A stretch of DNA of 64,000 nt from Mycobacterium sp. GA-2829. GTDB taxonomy: Bacteria; Actinomycetota; Actinomycetes; Mycobacteriales; Mycobacteriaceae. Location: positions 62,001 through 126,000 of the forward strand of contig NZ_LQIT01000034.1 in assembly GCF_001499965.1 (NCBI RefSeq), read 5' to 3'. This document shows, piece after piece, positions 8,111 through 17,481 of this stretch; position 1 is the stretch's first letter, and every line of letters starts with the position of its first letter. Under the pieces are notes generated by a model. It worked only from the letters and a program-made list of their open reading frames with translations. It ran no database searches and was not told the origin of the DNA. The position numbers were made by a program, and so were the translations under genes.

Positions 8111-10084
8111 GTGCATCGCCTGTTGATCGCCAATCGCGGTGAGGTCGCCAGCCGCATCGCACGTGCCGCACGCGCCCGCGGTGTCCGCACCATCGGGTTG
8201 TACTCAGATCCCGACGCCACACTGCCCTTTCTCGACGACGTCGACGAGGCGGTGGCACTGCCGGGCGAATCGGCCACCGACACCTACCTCAACATCAACC
8301 TCGTGCTGGACGCCGCGAGGCGGACGAACGCCGACGCGGTGCACCCCGGCTACGGGTTTCTCGCCGAGAGCGCCGAGTTCGCCGCGGCCGTCACGGCAGC
8401 AGGCTTGACGTTCGTCGGGCCACCGGCCGACTGCGTCGCCGCCATGGGTTCCAAGGTGCGCGCCAAGGAACTGGCCCGCAAGGCGTCGGTGCCCGTGCTG
8501 CCGGACGCGGTCATCACCGGCGACGCCGTCGACCTGGGAACGCTCGGCGACAGCGTCGGCTACCCGCTCCTGGTGAAGGCCAGCGCCGGCGGCGGCGGGC
8601 GAGGCATCCGGCTGGTCGAATCCGCCGACGATCTCGCCACCGCGGTCACCTCGGCGCAGCGAGAAGCGAGGGCCTCCTTCGGTGACGAGACCGTATTCCT
8701 CGAACGTTTCCTCGAGGGTCCGCGCCACATCGAGATCCAGGTCTTCGGCGACACCCACGGCAACGTCGTGCACCTCGGCGACCGCGAGTGCTCGGTGCAG
8801 CGTCGCCACCAGAAACTCCTCGAGGAATGTCCGGCCTCGCTGGTCGATTCCCAACTGCGGGCGGCGATGTCGTCCGCGGCGGTGAGGTTGGCCGAGGAGA
8901 TCGGCTACGTCGGGGCCGGCACCTGTGAGTTCCTGGTTCAAGGCGACGAATTCTTCTTCCTCGAGATGAACACCCGCCTGCAGGTCGAACACACCGTCAC
9001 CGAGGAGGTGAGCGGCCTCGACCTCGTCGCACTGCAACTCGACGTCGCCGACGGAGCGGCGCTGCCGTTCGGTCAGGCGGACGTCACCTTCACCGGCCAT
9101 GCCATCCAAGCACGGGTGTGCGCCGAAAACCCATGCGCCGGATGGCTGCCCAGCACCGGCCATGTGCACCGTTACTGGCATCCGGACGACGATGGTGTCC
9201 GGTACGAGGACGGCATCGCCTCCGGAGTCACCGTGAGCCCGCACTACGACTCGATGATCACTAAGGTGATCGCGAAGGGCTCCACACGCACCCACGCGAT
9301 CGCCGCGCTCAGCGGAGCGCTGTCGACCTTGGAGCTGCACGGCCCGGCCACCAATGTGACTGCCCTGCAAACGATCCTCGCGGACGCCGACTACCGCGAC
9401 GGTGACGTGACGGTCAACTGGCTCGAGCAGCGGACAGACCTCGTCGCCGCTCCTGCGCTGTCCCCGCACGCGGTGGCCGCCGCCGTCGCCGCGGCGCTCG
9501 AGGCCGGACCGGACCGGTTCGCGCTGCCCGCGGCGTGGTCGAACATGCCCCGCCCACCTGCGCAGTGGAGCATCGCCGACGACCACGGCGGCACCCACGC
9601 GCTGTTCTACCAGCCCTCCGAGCACCCCGGCGGCCGGTTCGTCACCTTCCGACTGGACGACGAAGAGCACGCTGTGCGCCTGCTCGCGCGGTCCGGGAGC
9701 CGGTGGCGCATCGAGGTCGATGGGACGGCACAGGTCCTGCGGTTGGACGCCGACGGTGAGCTCGGCTCGGACGCCGCCGTCCGGGTCTGGGTCAACGGAT
9801 CCGACGGGCAGACGGCCTTCACCATCGATTCTCGATTCACCGACTCGAGCATCGACAGCATCGTCGGCGGCCCCACGTCACCGATGCCCGGGACGGTGCA
9901 GTCCGTGCACGTCACCGTCGGACAAGAGGTCTCGGCCGGTGACCGGTTGGTGGTCGTGGAGGCGATGAAGATGGAGCACGTGATCCGCGCGTCCGCCGAC
10001 GCCGTGGTGGCGCAGGTGCTCGTCGAGGCCGGCCAGGCCGTGACGGCCGGACGTGTCCTGGTGGAACTCGAGGACCGTTCATGA
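8111..10084 (+). CDS. Acyl-CoA carboxylase alpha subunit (biotin carboxylase + BCCP)
   Basis: A 657-residue protein. Biotin carboxylase occupies about residues 1-450, with RLLIANRGEVASRI at the N-terminus, the ATP-grasp loop KASAGGGGRGIRLV near 157, and EMNTRLQVEHTVTEE near 290. The C-terminal biotinyl domain carries the biotin-accepting Lys in VVEAMKMEH near 617. It charges BCCP-bound biotin with CO2 using ATP and works with the beta subunit just upstream. Start GTG at 8111 follows GAGGA, and the frame upstream belongs to the shadow of the beta gene. Its TGA overlaps the ATG of the AtuA-family gene. Confidence 0.95.
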   Translation: MHRLLIANRGEVASRIARAARARGVRTIGLYSDPDATLPFLDDVDEAVALPGESATDTYLNINLVLDAARRTNADAVHPGYGFLAESAEFAAAVTAAGLTFVGPPADCVAAMGSKVRAKELARKASVPVLPDAVITGDAVDLGTLGDSVGYPLLVKASAGGGGRGIRLVESADDLATAVTSAQREARASFGDETVFLERFLEGPRHIEIQVFGDTHGNVVHLGDRECSVQRRHQKLLEECPASLVDSQLRAAMSSAAVRLAEEIGYVGAGTCEFLVQGDEFFFLEMNTRLQVEHTVTEEVSGLDLVALQLDVADGAALPFGQADVTFTGHAIQARVCAENPCAGWLPSTGHVHRYWHPDDDGVRYEDGIASGVTVSPHYDSMITKVIAKGSTRTHAIAALSGALSTLELHGPATNVTALQTILADADYRDGDVTVNWLEQRTDLVAAPALSPHAVAAAVAAALEAGPDRFALPAAWSNMPRPPAQWSIADDHGGTHALFYQPSEHPGGRFVTFRLDDEEHAVRLLARSGSRWRIEVDGTAQVLRLDADGELGSDAAVRVWVNGSDGQTAFTIDSRFTDSSIDSIVGGPTSPMPGTVQSVHVTVGQEVSAGDRLVVVEAMKMEHVIRASADAVVAQVLVEAGQAVTAGRVLVELEDRS

Positions 10085-11862
10085 CATCCCGTCCGGTTCG
10101 GGTCGCGAACTGTTCCGGCTTTTTCGGTGACCGCGTCGTCGCGGCCGCTCAGCTTCTCGACGCGGGGGAGCCACTCGACGTACTGACCGGAGACTGGCTC
10201 GCCGAGCTCACCATGTCGATCCTGGCCAAGAGCCGGTCACGCGGACGCGCCGGCTTCGCGGGCACCTTCGTCACGCAGATGGAACAGATCCTCGGCCGGT
10301 GCCACGAGCGCGGTGTGCGGATCGTCTCGAACGCCGGCGGCATCGACCCTCAGGGGTGCGCGGATGCCGTCCGCGACATCGCCGACCGCCTCGGTATCCC
10401 GATCACGGTGGCCGTGGTCGACGGCGACGACCTGACCGGCCGCATCGAGGAACTGCGCTCGGGCGGCGAGGCCTTCCGCCATCTCGACACCGACGAGCCG
10501 TGGACCGGTGCGGTCGATGACGTGGTGTCCGCGAACGCCTACCTCGGCGGGCACGCGATCACCGCGGGGCTGCGGGCGGGCGCCGACGTGGTGATCACCG
10601 GCCGCGTCGCGGACGCCGCGGTGGTCACCGGCGCCGCGGCCTGGTGGCACGGTTGGGGCGCCGACGACTTCGACGCCCTCGCGGGAGCCACCATCGCGGG
10701 ACATGCCATCGAGTGCGGGACTCAGGTCACCGGTGGAAACCTCGCGTTCTTCACCGAGATCGCCGACCTGACCGAACCCGGCTTCCCCGTCGCCGAGATC
10801 GCCGAAGACGGCAGCAGCGTTATCACCAAGATGAGCTCCACCGGCGGTGCGGTGACGGTGGACACCGTCACCGCGCAGCTGCTCTACGAGATTTCCGGTC
10901 CTCGCTACCCCGTGCCGGACGTAGTCGCCCGGTTCGACACCGTCCACCTCAGCCAGGTGGGCCCTGACCGCGTTCAGATCTCGGGGGCCCGCGGCGAAGC
11001 CGCGCCCACGCACGCCAAGGCACTGCTCACCTTTCCCGGCGGCTTCCGCAACGCCATGACGCTGGCCATCACCGGCACCGACCGGCACGCCAAGGCCGAC
11101 CTCGGGGAAAGAGCCGTATGGGCGCAGATCCGCGGAGGCCGTGAGCGTTTCGCCAAGTCGCACGTCGAGGTCGTCGGCGCCAGCCTGGACTCCAACGCGC
11201 CGAACGACCAGAGTTACCTGCGGATCTCGGTGTCCGACGCCGACTCCGCCGCGGTCGGTCGCGAGTTCTCCTCGGCGGTCGTGGCCACAGCTCTGGGGAG
11301 CTACCCGGGGCTGTATCTCACCACGCCGCCCACCCCGGCCAGCGAATATATGGTGGGATGGCCGACGCTGGTCGACGTCTCCTGGCTACAGCCCCGTGTC
11401 CGCCTCGGCGAGACCCTCCTCGACGTGCCGGCACCGAGCACCACGCAATCGCTGACCGTCGACCGACCGCGTGCCGCGGCGACGACGCACGGCCTCGCAG
11501 ACACCCAGCTGACCGGCATCGAGGTCGGTCGCTACCTCGGCGCCCGCTCCGGTGACAAGGGCGGCAACGCCAACCTGGGCCTGTGGGTGCGCGACGAGCG
11601 GCACCTTCCGCTGCTCGACTACCTGACCGACCCTGCTCGGCTCCCGCAGATCTTCCCCGAGTTCAACGGACACGAGATCCGCGTGTACCCGCTGCCCAAC
11701 CTCTTGGCGGTCAACGTCGTGGTCATCGGGCTGCTGGGCAACGGCGTCGCCGCGTCGCTCCGCGAAGACCCGCAAGCCAAGAGCCTCGGTGAACGCTTCC
11801 GCGCGGTCCGCGCGGAAGTCCCCGCCGCGCTGCTGCCCGAACTCATCGCCACGGAGGCCTGA
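10081..11862 (+). CDS. AtuA-family protein (DUF1446)
   Basis: A 593-residue protein beginning VRVANCSGFFGDRVVAA, with IVSNAGGIDPQGCADAV near 82 and ISGARGEAAPTHAKALLTFP near 295. Both are characteristic of the acyclic-terpene-utilisation AtuA family. The last ~100 residues (VGRYLGARSGDKGGNANLGL near 485) form the family's separate C-terminal domain. AtuA is genetically needed for citronellol/geraniol degradation in Pseudomonas; its biochemical activity has not been established as far as I know. It overlaps the carboxylase alpha gene (ATGA), and the next ACAD starts one base after its stop. It is the strongest marker for an Atu-like pathway here. Confidence 0.9.
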   Translation: MTSRPVRVANCSGFFGDRVVAAAQLLDAGEPLDVLTGDWLAELTMSILAKSRSRGRAGFAGTFVTQMEQILGRCHERGVRIVSNAGGIDPQGCADAVRDIADRLGIPITVAVVDGDDLTGRIEELRSGGEAFRHLDTDEPWTGAVDDVVSANAYLGGHAITAGLRAGADVVITGRVADAAVVTGAAAWWHGWGADDFDALAGATIAGHAIECGTQVTGGNLAFFTEIADLTEPGFPVAEIAEDGSSVITKMSSTGGAVTVDTVTAQLLYEISGPRYPVPDVVARFDTVHLSQVGPDRVQISGARGEAAPTHAKALLTFPGGFRNAMTLAITGTDRHAKADLGERAVWAQIRGGRERFAKSHVEVVGASLDSNAPNDQSYLRISVSDADSAAVGREFSSAVVATALGSYPGLYLTTPPTPASEYMVGWPTLVDVSWLQPRVRLGETLLDVPAPSTTQSLTVDRPRAAATTHGLADTQLTGIEVGRYLGARSGDKGGNANLGLWVRDERHLPLLDYLTDPARLPQIFPEFNGHEIRVYPLPNLLAVNVVVIGLLGNGVAASLREDPQAKSLGERFRAVRAEVPAALLPELIATEA

Positions 11863-11863
11863 C

Positions 11864-13036
11864 ATGCAATTCACCGGAGAACACGACATGTTCCGCGCCA
11901 GTGTGCGCGAGATGCTCGCCAAGACCGTCGAACCTCGCTACGAGGAGTGGGAGGAGCAGGGCCAGTTCCCCGGCCACGAGCTCTTTCCTGAGTTCGCGAA
12001 GCTCGGTCTGCTGGGATTGGAATACGACCCCACCTACGGCGGTGAAGGCGCAGACCACTGGTTCACCGTCATCGCCTGTGAAGAGTTCGGCCGGTTGCCG
12101 GGCAACGGCATCCCGATGGCCTACAACGTGCAAGCCAACATGGCGACCCCGTCTCTGCACGCCCACGGAAGTGACGAGCTCAAGCGGGAGTTCCTCGTGC
12201 CGGCCATCGCGGGTGAGCAGATCTGCTCGATAGCGGTCACCGAACCGGACGCCGGATCGGACGTCGCGGGGATCCGCACCAAGGCAGTTCGCGACGGGGA
12301 CGACTGGCTGATCACCGGAGCGAAGACGTACATCACCAACGGAGTCCAGGGCGATTGGCTGTGTCTGCTGGTGCGCACCTCCGACGACGGCGGCTACCGC
12401 GGCATGAGTCAGGTGATCGTGCCGACGAAGAGCCCCGGTTTGACCGTCAGTCGCTCGCTGAAGAAGCTCGGCAACATCTGCTCGGACACCGCCGAGCTGA
12501 CCTTCGACCGAGTCCGTGTGCCGGTGCGCTACACGATCGGTGAGATCGGCCGAGGCTTCCAACAGCAGATGGAGCAGTTCCAGACCGAACGCATCAGCGC
12601 GGTGTACCAGGCCGTCGGCCAGATGGAGACGGCCATCGAACGCACCGTCGGCTATCTCCAGGATCGCCCCGCCTTCGGCGGCAAGCTGATCGACAATCAG
12701 TACCTGCAGTACAACCTTGCCGAATTGGCGTGCGAAGTGGATGCCCTGAAACGGTACGCGCATTCGTGTGCCGAGCTCATCGTCGCGGGCGCCGACGTCA
12801 CCCGCCGAACCAGCAGCGCGAAACTCCTCGCAGGCAAGTTGATTCGTCGGGTGGCCGACACCTGCCTGCAGTATCACGGTGGCATGGGATACATGGCCGA
12901 GACGTGGACGTCCCGCTTCTTCCGCGACTCCCGACTGCTATCGATCGGTGGCGGTGCGGACGAGGTGATGCTGCGGGTGCTCGCCCGCGATGTCACCGCC
13001 AAGACCTTCTTCACAGACCCCAAAGGAATGAGCTGA
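11864..13036 (+). CDS. Acyl-CoA dehydrogenase (AtuD-like position)
   Basis: A 390-residue ACAD with all usual signatures: AVTEPDAGSDVAGIRTKAV near 125, KTYITNGVQGDWLCLLVRT near 155, a catalytic-region QYHGGMGYMAETWTSRFFRD near 340 (Glu in AET) and a C-terminal GGGADEVMLRVLARDV. The start is the ATG at 11864 just after the AtuA-family stop, with GGAGG upstream. In the Pseudomonas atu operon an ACAD in this context oxidises citronellyl-CoA; here that is inference from neighbourhood only. Confidence 0.93.
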   Translation: MQFTGEHDMFRASVREMLAKTVEPRYEEWEEQGQFPGHELFPEFAKLGLLGLEYDPTYGGEGADHWFTVIACEEFGRLPGNGIPMAYNVQANMATPSLHAHGSDELKREFLVPAIAGEQICSIAVTEPDAGSDVAGIRTKAVRDGDDWLITGAKTYITNGVQGDWLCLLVRTSDDGGYRGMSQVIVPTKSPGLTVSRSLKKLGNICSDTAELTFDRVRVPVRYTIGEIGRGFQQQMEQFQTERISAVYQAVGQMETAIERTVGYLQDRPAFGGKLIDNQYLQYNLAELACEVDALKRYAHSCAELIVAGADVTRRTSSAKLLAGKLIRRVADTCLQYHGGMGYMAETWTSRFFRDSRLLSIGGGADEVMLRVLARDVTAKTFFTDPKGMS

Positions 13037-13037
13037 C

Positions 13038-13928
13038 ATGACCGCTGCCGAGACGACGACCTCACCACCCGAGCAGGGCGAGCGGGTGCTCCTCGAGAAG
13101 GACCACGACAGCCACATCGCCCGCATCACCATCTCGAATCCCGCCAAGAAAAACGCGATGGCGCCCGAGGACTGCGAGCTGATGGGCCGCTACCTCGACG
13201 ACGTCGCCGAGGACGACGCCATCAAGGTAGTCATCGTCCGCGGCGAAGGTGGGGTTTTCACCACCGGTGTCGACCTGAACCGCGCCTATGGCTGGTACAG
13301 CACACCCGGCGACGACCGGCGCCCGAGTCAGCGCCGTCGGTTGACGGTGGACCGCAAGGGCCAGCGCATGTTCCACGAATTCATCGGGTTCCCGAAGGTC
13401 ACTGTGGTCCAGCTCGAGTCGTTCGCCCTCGGCCTCGGCTTCGAGCTCGCGCTGTCCGCCGACCTGGTGGTCGCGTCCCGTCAGGCGAAGGTCGGGATGC
13501 CTGCGGCCCGCTTCCTGGGACCCGTCCTCGGCAATGTCGCGCTGTTCCTGCACCGGCTCGGGCCGGTCGTCATGCGGGATCTCATGCTGACTGGGCGAAT
13601 GGCGGAAGCCGCAGAGTTCGAGTCAATGAAACTGTTCACCCGGTTCGTCGACGAAGCCGACGTCGCCGCCGAAACCGAGGCGTTGGCCGCACAGGTCGCG
13701 AAGATGCCCGCAGACGGCATCACCATCGCCAAGGAGGCCTACCGGCTGGTGGAGGCGAGCTCGGCGCTCGGGCTCGAGGAGACCACCGCATACCTGTTCC
13801 ACAGCTACGGCACCAACCTGCGTTTCGAGCCGGACGAGTTCAACTTCGTCAAGGAGCGCAAGAAGAGCGGCACGAGCGAGGCTTTCAAGAAGCGTGACGA
13901 ACACTTCGGAACGGGGTCGGCACAGTGA
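13038..13928 (+). CDS. Enoyl-CoA hydratase/isomerase family protein
   Basis: A 296-residue crotonase-fold protein. The first oxyanion-hole segment is VIVRGEGGVFTTGVDLNRAYG near 65, an atypical version of the usual CAG-x-D loop. The second is VVQLESFALGLGFELALSAD near 120. Between them sits an insertion (residues about 85-115). The position usually occupied by catalytic Glu near KVGMPAARFLGPVLGN is not clearly conserved, so a hydratase, isomerase or hydrolase role is open. In an Atu-like pathway this would be the isohexenylglutaconyl-CoA hydratase. The ATG follows the ACAD stop by one base and the 3' end overlaps the next SDR (GTGA). Confidence 0.88.
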   Translation: MTAAETTTSPPEQGERVLLEKDHDSHIARITISNPAKKNAMAPEDCELMGRYLDDVAEDDAIKVVIVRGEGGVFTTGVDLNRAYGWYSTPGDDRRPSQRRRLTVDRKGQRMFHEFIGFPKVTVVQLESFALGLGFELALSADLVVASRQAKVGMPAARFLGPVLGNVALFLHRLGPVVMRDLMLTGRMAEAAEFESMKLFTRFVDEADVAAETEALAAQVAKMPADGITIAKEAYRLVEASSALGLEETTAYLFHSYGTNLRFEPDEFNFVKERKKSGTSEAFKKRDEHFGTGSAQ

Positions 13929-14701
13929 GCAATGAGACGTACACGCGCAGCATCCCCGACAAGGTGCTCGTGATCGGCGGCAGCCGGGGCATCGGCCGGT
14001 CGACGGTGGTCCAACTCACCGCCGCGGGCATCCGGTGCGCCATCGGCTACGTCGAGAATGACACCGCCGCCAAAGAGACCCAGGAGTTGGCGGCTGCCAC
14101 CGGTGGGCCGGAGCCGACACTGGTGCGTGGCGACCTGGGCAAGGACGCGGCGGGTCTGGTCAACGCCGCCATCGATGCTCTCGGTGGGCTGGGAGGACTG
14201 GTCACCACGGCCGTGCCCATCGTCGCCGGCCGAACGCTGAAGGTGACCCGGGAAGAGTACGATCGCGTCTTCGATGTGCAGGTCTGGGGCCTGTGGGAGG
14301 CGATCCGCACCGCGCTGCCCGAACTCGAGAAGGTCGGCGGTTCGGTCGTCGCGGTCAGCAGCCTCGGCGCCAACCATTACGCCCGCTACTACGGCGCGAT
14401 CGGGCCCGCGAAAGCCGCGATGGAGAACCTGGTGCGGTACTTCGGCGCCGAGCTCGGGCCGCGCGGTGTCCGCGTCAACGGCATCTCGCCCTCCCTCGTC
14501 GACAACCCGGGACACGGAGGCGAGGACCTCATCGCCGGCGTTGCCGACATGCAAGCCGCCGTGGCGCAGAAGACGCCGCTGCGCAGGCTTGGTCATCCCG
14601 ATGAACTGGCTTCCGTCATCGTTTCGATGCTGTCGAGCGACTTCCGATTCGTCACCGGTCTGACCGTCCCGGTCGACGGTGGTTACAGCCTGCTCGCCTG
14701 A
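13925..14701 (+). CDS. Short-chain dehydrogenase/reductase (SDR)
   Basis: A 258-residue classical SDR. The cofactor motif is VIGGSRGIGRSTVVQ (Gly-rich, near residue 17), the catalytic Ser lies in AVSSLGANHYARYYGAIGPAKAA, and Tyr-x3-Lys reads YGAIGPAK, with an unusual spacing that leaves the exact Tyr uncertain. The C-terminus GLTVPVDGGYSLLA is typical. It probably oxidises or reduces a hydroxyacyl-CoA intermediate. It is translationally coupled to the enoyl-CoA hydratase gene through a GTGA overlap. Confidence 0.88.
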   Translation: MSNETYTRSIPDKVLVIGGSRGIGRSTVVQLTAAGIRCAIGYVENDTAAKETQELAAATGGPEPTLVRGDLGKDAAGLVNAAIDALGGLGGLVTTAVPIVAGRTLKVTREEYDRVFDVQVWGLWEAIRTALPELEKVGGSVVAVSSLGANHYARYYGAIGPAKAAMENLVRYFGAELGPRGVRVNGISPSLVDNPGHGGEDLIAGVADMQAAVAQKTPLRRLGHPDELASVIVSMLSSDFRFVTGLTVPVDGGYSLLA

Positions 14702-14733
14702 CCGGCACGCAGACACGAAAGGTCCCTGCACAC

Positions 14734-15891
14734 ATGCGGTTTCGTCTTGACGAGGCAGAGAGCAAGCGGCGTGACGAACTGCGCGCCGGCATCGACGAGT
14801 TCAGCGCCGAGGACATGGCGGCGATGCGCGCGGAGATGGCGGAGCTGGAGAGCGACCGCCAAGCCCCAACTGTTTTCCATCCGTGGCTGGTCAAACAAGA
14901 TGTCATCGGCCTCGGCTGGCCCGCGCCGTCGGGTCGCCCGGCTACACAGACGGAGCGATTCGTCGCCCATGAAGAGATGGACTCAGCGGGCCTGCCGACC
15001 TATGGCCTTGAACAGGCTGAGGCGGTGGGCTGGATGCTGGCCACCTTCGGGCCGCATGAGCTTGCGGCAGAACACCTTCCGCATATCTTGGATGCCACGT
15101 GGAGCTATGCCGGCGGCTACAGCGAACCCGAGGCCGGAAGTGACATGTTGGCCCTGCGGACGAAGGCCACCCGTGGCGACGACGGCGACTTCGTGGTCAA
15201 CGGCCAGAAGATGTGGACCTCGGGTGCTCATCTGGCGGACTGGATCTTCACGTTGGTGCGCACCGACCCCGAAAGCACACGTCACCGCGGTCTGTCCTTA
15301 GTCATGGTCGATGCGACCGCTCCGGGTGTCACGATCCAACCCGTGCGGGTCATGGGCGGTTGGCGCGTCAACGCGTGCTTCTTCGACGATGTGAAGGTCC
15401 CCGCGCGCAACCTCATCGGTGAAGAGGGAAAGGCCTGGACGATGATGTCGCAGGCGCTCGACATGGAGCGCTCGATGAGCTTCGGCGGCCGCGAGGCTCG
15501 ACTCCTTCTCGCCCGCTACCTCGACCGGATCGCAACCCGAGGCATCGAGCTCGACGACGCCGCCTACCGCCAACTGGGTGAGTTCATCATGGAGTTGCAG
15601 GCCGAACGACTGCTCGGCCAGCAGGTCGTAGCGCTCGGTGAGCGCGGCGAAGCCGCCAGTGGTGAGGCGTCGATGAGCAAGCTGCATGGGCCGGCGGTGG
15701 CTCAGCGCGTGGCACAGTGGCTCGTCGACCAATTGGGTGCCGACGCGTACACCTGTGGCAGCGGGGACACGCTTGCGGAGGATGCCGAGCATTTCCTCCG
15801 CGCGTCGACGGTGTTGTCGATCATCGGCGGCACCAGCGAGATCCAACGCAACATCATCGCTCAACGCGGACTCGGGTTGCCGCGCGGTTAA
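14734..15891 (+). CDS. Acyl-CoA dehydrogenase
   Basis: A 385-residue ACAD. Motifs are GGYSEPEAGSDMLALRTKA near 128, NGQKMWTSGAHLADWIFTLV near 155, a flavin-site region DMERSMSFGGREARLLLARY near 245 and the C-terminal IGGTSEIQRNIIAQRGLGLP. It begins 32 bases after the SDR and ends 18 bases before the next SDR, inside the same operon. This is the second ACAD of the operon, so two desaturation steps or two substrates are implied. Confidence 0.93.
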   Translation: MRFRLDEAESKRRDELRAGIDEFSAEDMAAMRAEMAELESDRQAPTVFHPWLVKQDVIGLGWPAPSGRPATQTERFVAHEEMDSAGLPTYGLEQAEAVGWMLATFGPHELAAEHLPHILDATWSYAGGYSEPEAGSDMLALRTKATRGDDGDFVVNGQKMWTSGAHLADWIFTLVRTDPESTRHRGLSLVMVDATAPGVTIQPVRVMGGWRVNACFFDDVKVPARNLIGEEGKAWTMMSQALDMERSMSFGGREARLLLARYLDRIATRGIELDDAAYRQLGEFIMELQAERLLGQQVVALGERGEAASGEASMSKLHGPAVAQRVAQWLVDQLGADAYTCGSGDTLAEDAEHFLRASTVLSIIGGTSEIQRNIIAQRGLGLPRG

Positions 15892-15909
15892 CGGAGAAGG
15901 GCGTCGGTT

Positions 15910-16743
15910 GTGGATCTCGGTTTGAAAGACAAAGTCGCCCTGGTGCTGGGCGCCACCCAGGGTATGGGTCGAGCCACCGCGATGCGTCTAGCGGCCGAGG
16001 CCACTCATCTCGTCGTCTGCTCGCGCGGTCACGACACCGGTGACCGTGACTACGACTTCACAACGAAGCCGGAACTGGAGGCGGTGGCGGCCGATGCACG
16101 TGCTGCCGGTGCCGCGTCCGCGTTGGCCGTTCCGGCGGACCTGACCGAGCCCGGCCACGCCGAAAGACTGCTCTCCGCAGTGGGTTCCGAGCATGGCAGG
16201 CTGGACGTGCTCGTGAACACAGTGGGCCTGTGCGAGCTCGGTGAGTCGCCCGTGGAGCCGGACGAGCTGTGGGAACGGTCGTACCAGTCGGTCCTGATGA
16301 CCTCGGTGCGCGCCTGCCGCGCGGCGATACCGCTGATGCTGGAGTCGGGGGGCGGTGCCGTCGTCACCACGTCCGCGATGTCGATGCGGCACTTCATCCC
16401 GCGTCTCGCGCATTACTCGGCGCAGAAGGCCGCGCTCGCTCACTTCACCAAGAATCTTGCACGCGAGTACGGTCCACAGGGCATCCGCGCGAACGCCGTC
16501 TTACCCGGCATGATTGTGAACGAGCAGATCGCCGAGAAGCGGCGACGGTGGATGGCCGAAACCGGCGGCTCGGAGGACGATTATTTCGCCGAGGCCAACG
16601 CCCGTTGGCACCGAGCCACCTGGGGCACTCGGCTAGGCGCTCCAGAGGACATCGCCGATGCAGTCGCGTTCCTGGTCTCTGAGCGTGCGAGCTACATCAA
16701 CGGCGTGCTGCTCAACGTTGATGGCGGATCCGAGTATTTCTGA
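15910..16743 (+). CDS. Short-chain dehydrogenase/reductase (SDR)
   Basis: A 277-residue classical SDR: VALVLGATQGMGRATAM near 10 (cofactor loop), VNTVGLCELGE near 100 (usually NAG), catalytic Ser in VVTTSAMSMRHFIPRLAHY, and YSAQKAALAHFTKN near 165 giving Tyr-x3-Lys. The C-terminus INGVLLNVDGGSEYF is the family ending. GTG at 15910 is preceded by GGAGAAGGG. Its last 23 bases overlap the Crp-family reading frame if that gene starts at 16721. Confidence 0.9.
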   Translation: MDLGLKDKVALVLGATQGMGRATAMRLAAEATHLVVCSRGHDTGDRDYDFTTKPELEAVAADARAAGAASALAVPADLTEPGHAERLLSAVGSEHGRLDVLVNTVGLCELGESPVEPDELWERSYQSVLMTSVRACRAAIPLMLESGGGAVVTTSAMSMRHFIPRLAHYSAQKAALAHFTKNLAREYGPQGIRANAVLPGMIVNEQIAEKRRRWMAETGGSEDDYFAEANARWHRATWGTRLGAPEDIADAVAFLVSERASYINGVLLNVDGGSEYF

Positions 16744-17470
16744 CGGGGGCGCCGATTCCCCCTCAGATTCATCGGACGGTATGCCACTCCGCGGCCTCCG
16801 GCGACCGCCGAACATCCGCGACGACGATCTGAAATCGGCTGCTGGACTGCTCGATCTGCTGGTGCCTGAATCGTTCAGCCCCGATCAGCTGATCTTCGGC
16901 CAAGGCCTTCCGGGTGATCGCGTCCACATCATCGAATCCGGTGTCGTCAAAATCAGGCGCTCAGACCTGGGCGGACGCGACCGTCTCATCGCGCTTGCCG
17001 GGCCCGGCGACATCGTCGGTGAGTTGGCAGTTCTGGATCCGGGGCCGCGTACGAGTTCGGTCGTCGCCCTCGATTGGGTCGAGACCCGGTCGCTGGACCG
17101 GAGCGCACTACGCGAATGGATCGCGGGTGATCCTGCGGCCGGCTCGGTGTTGCTGCAACTACTCGCTCGACTGGTGAAGCGCCAACACGACAGGTTCGCC
17201 GAGCAGCGAAAGCATGACACCGAGACGCTGGTCGCCCGAGTGCTGGTGGATCTCAGTGAACGGCTGGCCGTCGTATCGGATGATGGATCAATCGCCACAC
17301 CGCCTCTCACCGATGCTGAACTCGCCGACCTCGTGGGCACATCGCAGGACGAGGTCGCCACCGTCCTCCGCTCATTCGCGGACAAGGGGGTCATCGCCTT
17401 CGAGGGAGCCACCGTCGTGACATGTGACCGAGACGAGTTGCGCCGACATTCCGGGCTGGACCGTCCGTAA
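16721..17470 (+). CDS. Crp/Fnr-family transcriptional regulator
   Basis: A protein of about 249 residues. Residues about 45-145 form the cyclic-nucleotide-binding beta barrel (LIFGQGLPGDRVHIIESGVV, ALAGPGDIVGELAVLDPGPR). A long dimer helix follows, then a C-terminal winged helix (LTDAELADLVGTSQDEVATV near 195). The phosphate-binding cassette reads GELAVLDPGPRTS, close to cAMP-type G-E-x6-R-(S/T), so a nucleotide ligand is plausible. It is the last gene of the carboxylase/ACAD operon, on the same strand. The start is uncertain: ATG 16721 lies inside the SDR gene, and ATG 16781 would remove a low-complexity N-terminus. Confidence 0.87.
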   Translation: MADPSISDGGADSPSDSSDGMPLRGLRRPPNIRDDDLKSAAGLLDLLVPESFSPDQLIFGQGLPGDRVHIIESGVVKIRRSDLGGRDRLIALAGPGDIVGELAVLDPGPRTSSVVALDWVETRSLDRSALREWIAGDPAAGSVLLQLLARLVKRQHDRFAEQRKHDTETLVARVLVDLSERLAVVSDDGSIATPPLTDAELADLVGTSQDEVATVLRSFADKGVIAFEGATVVTCDRDELRRHSGLDRP

Positions 17471-17481
17471 CGTCCGCGACG

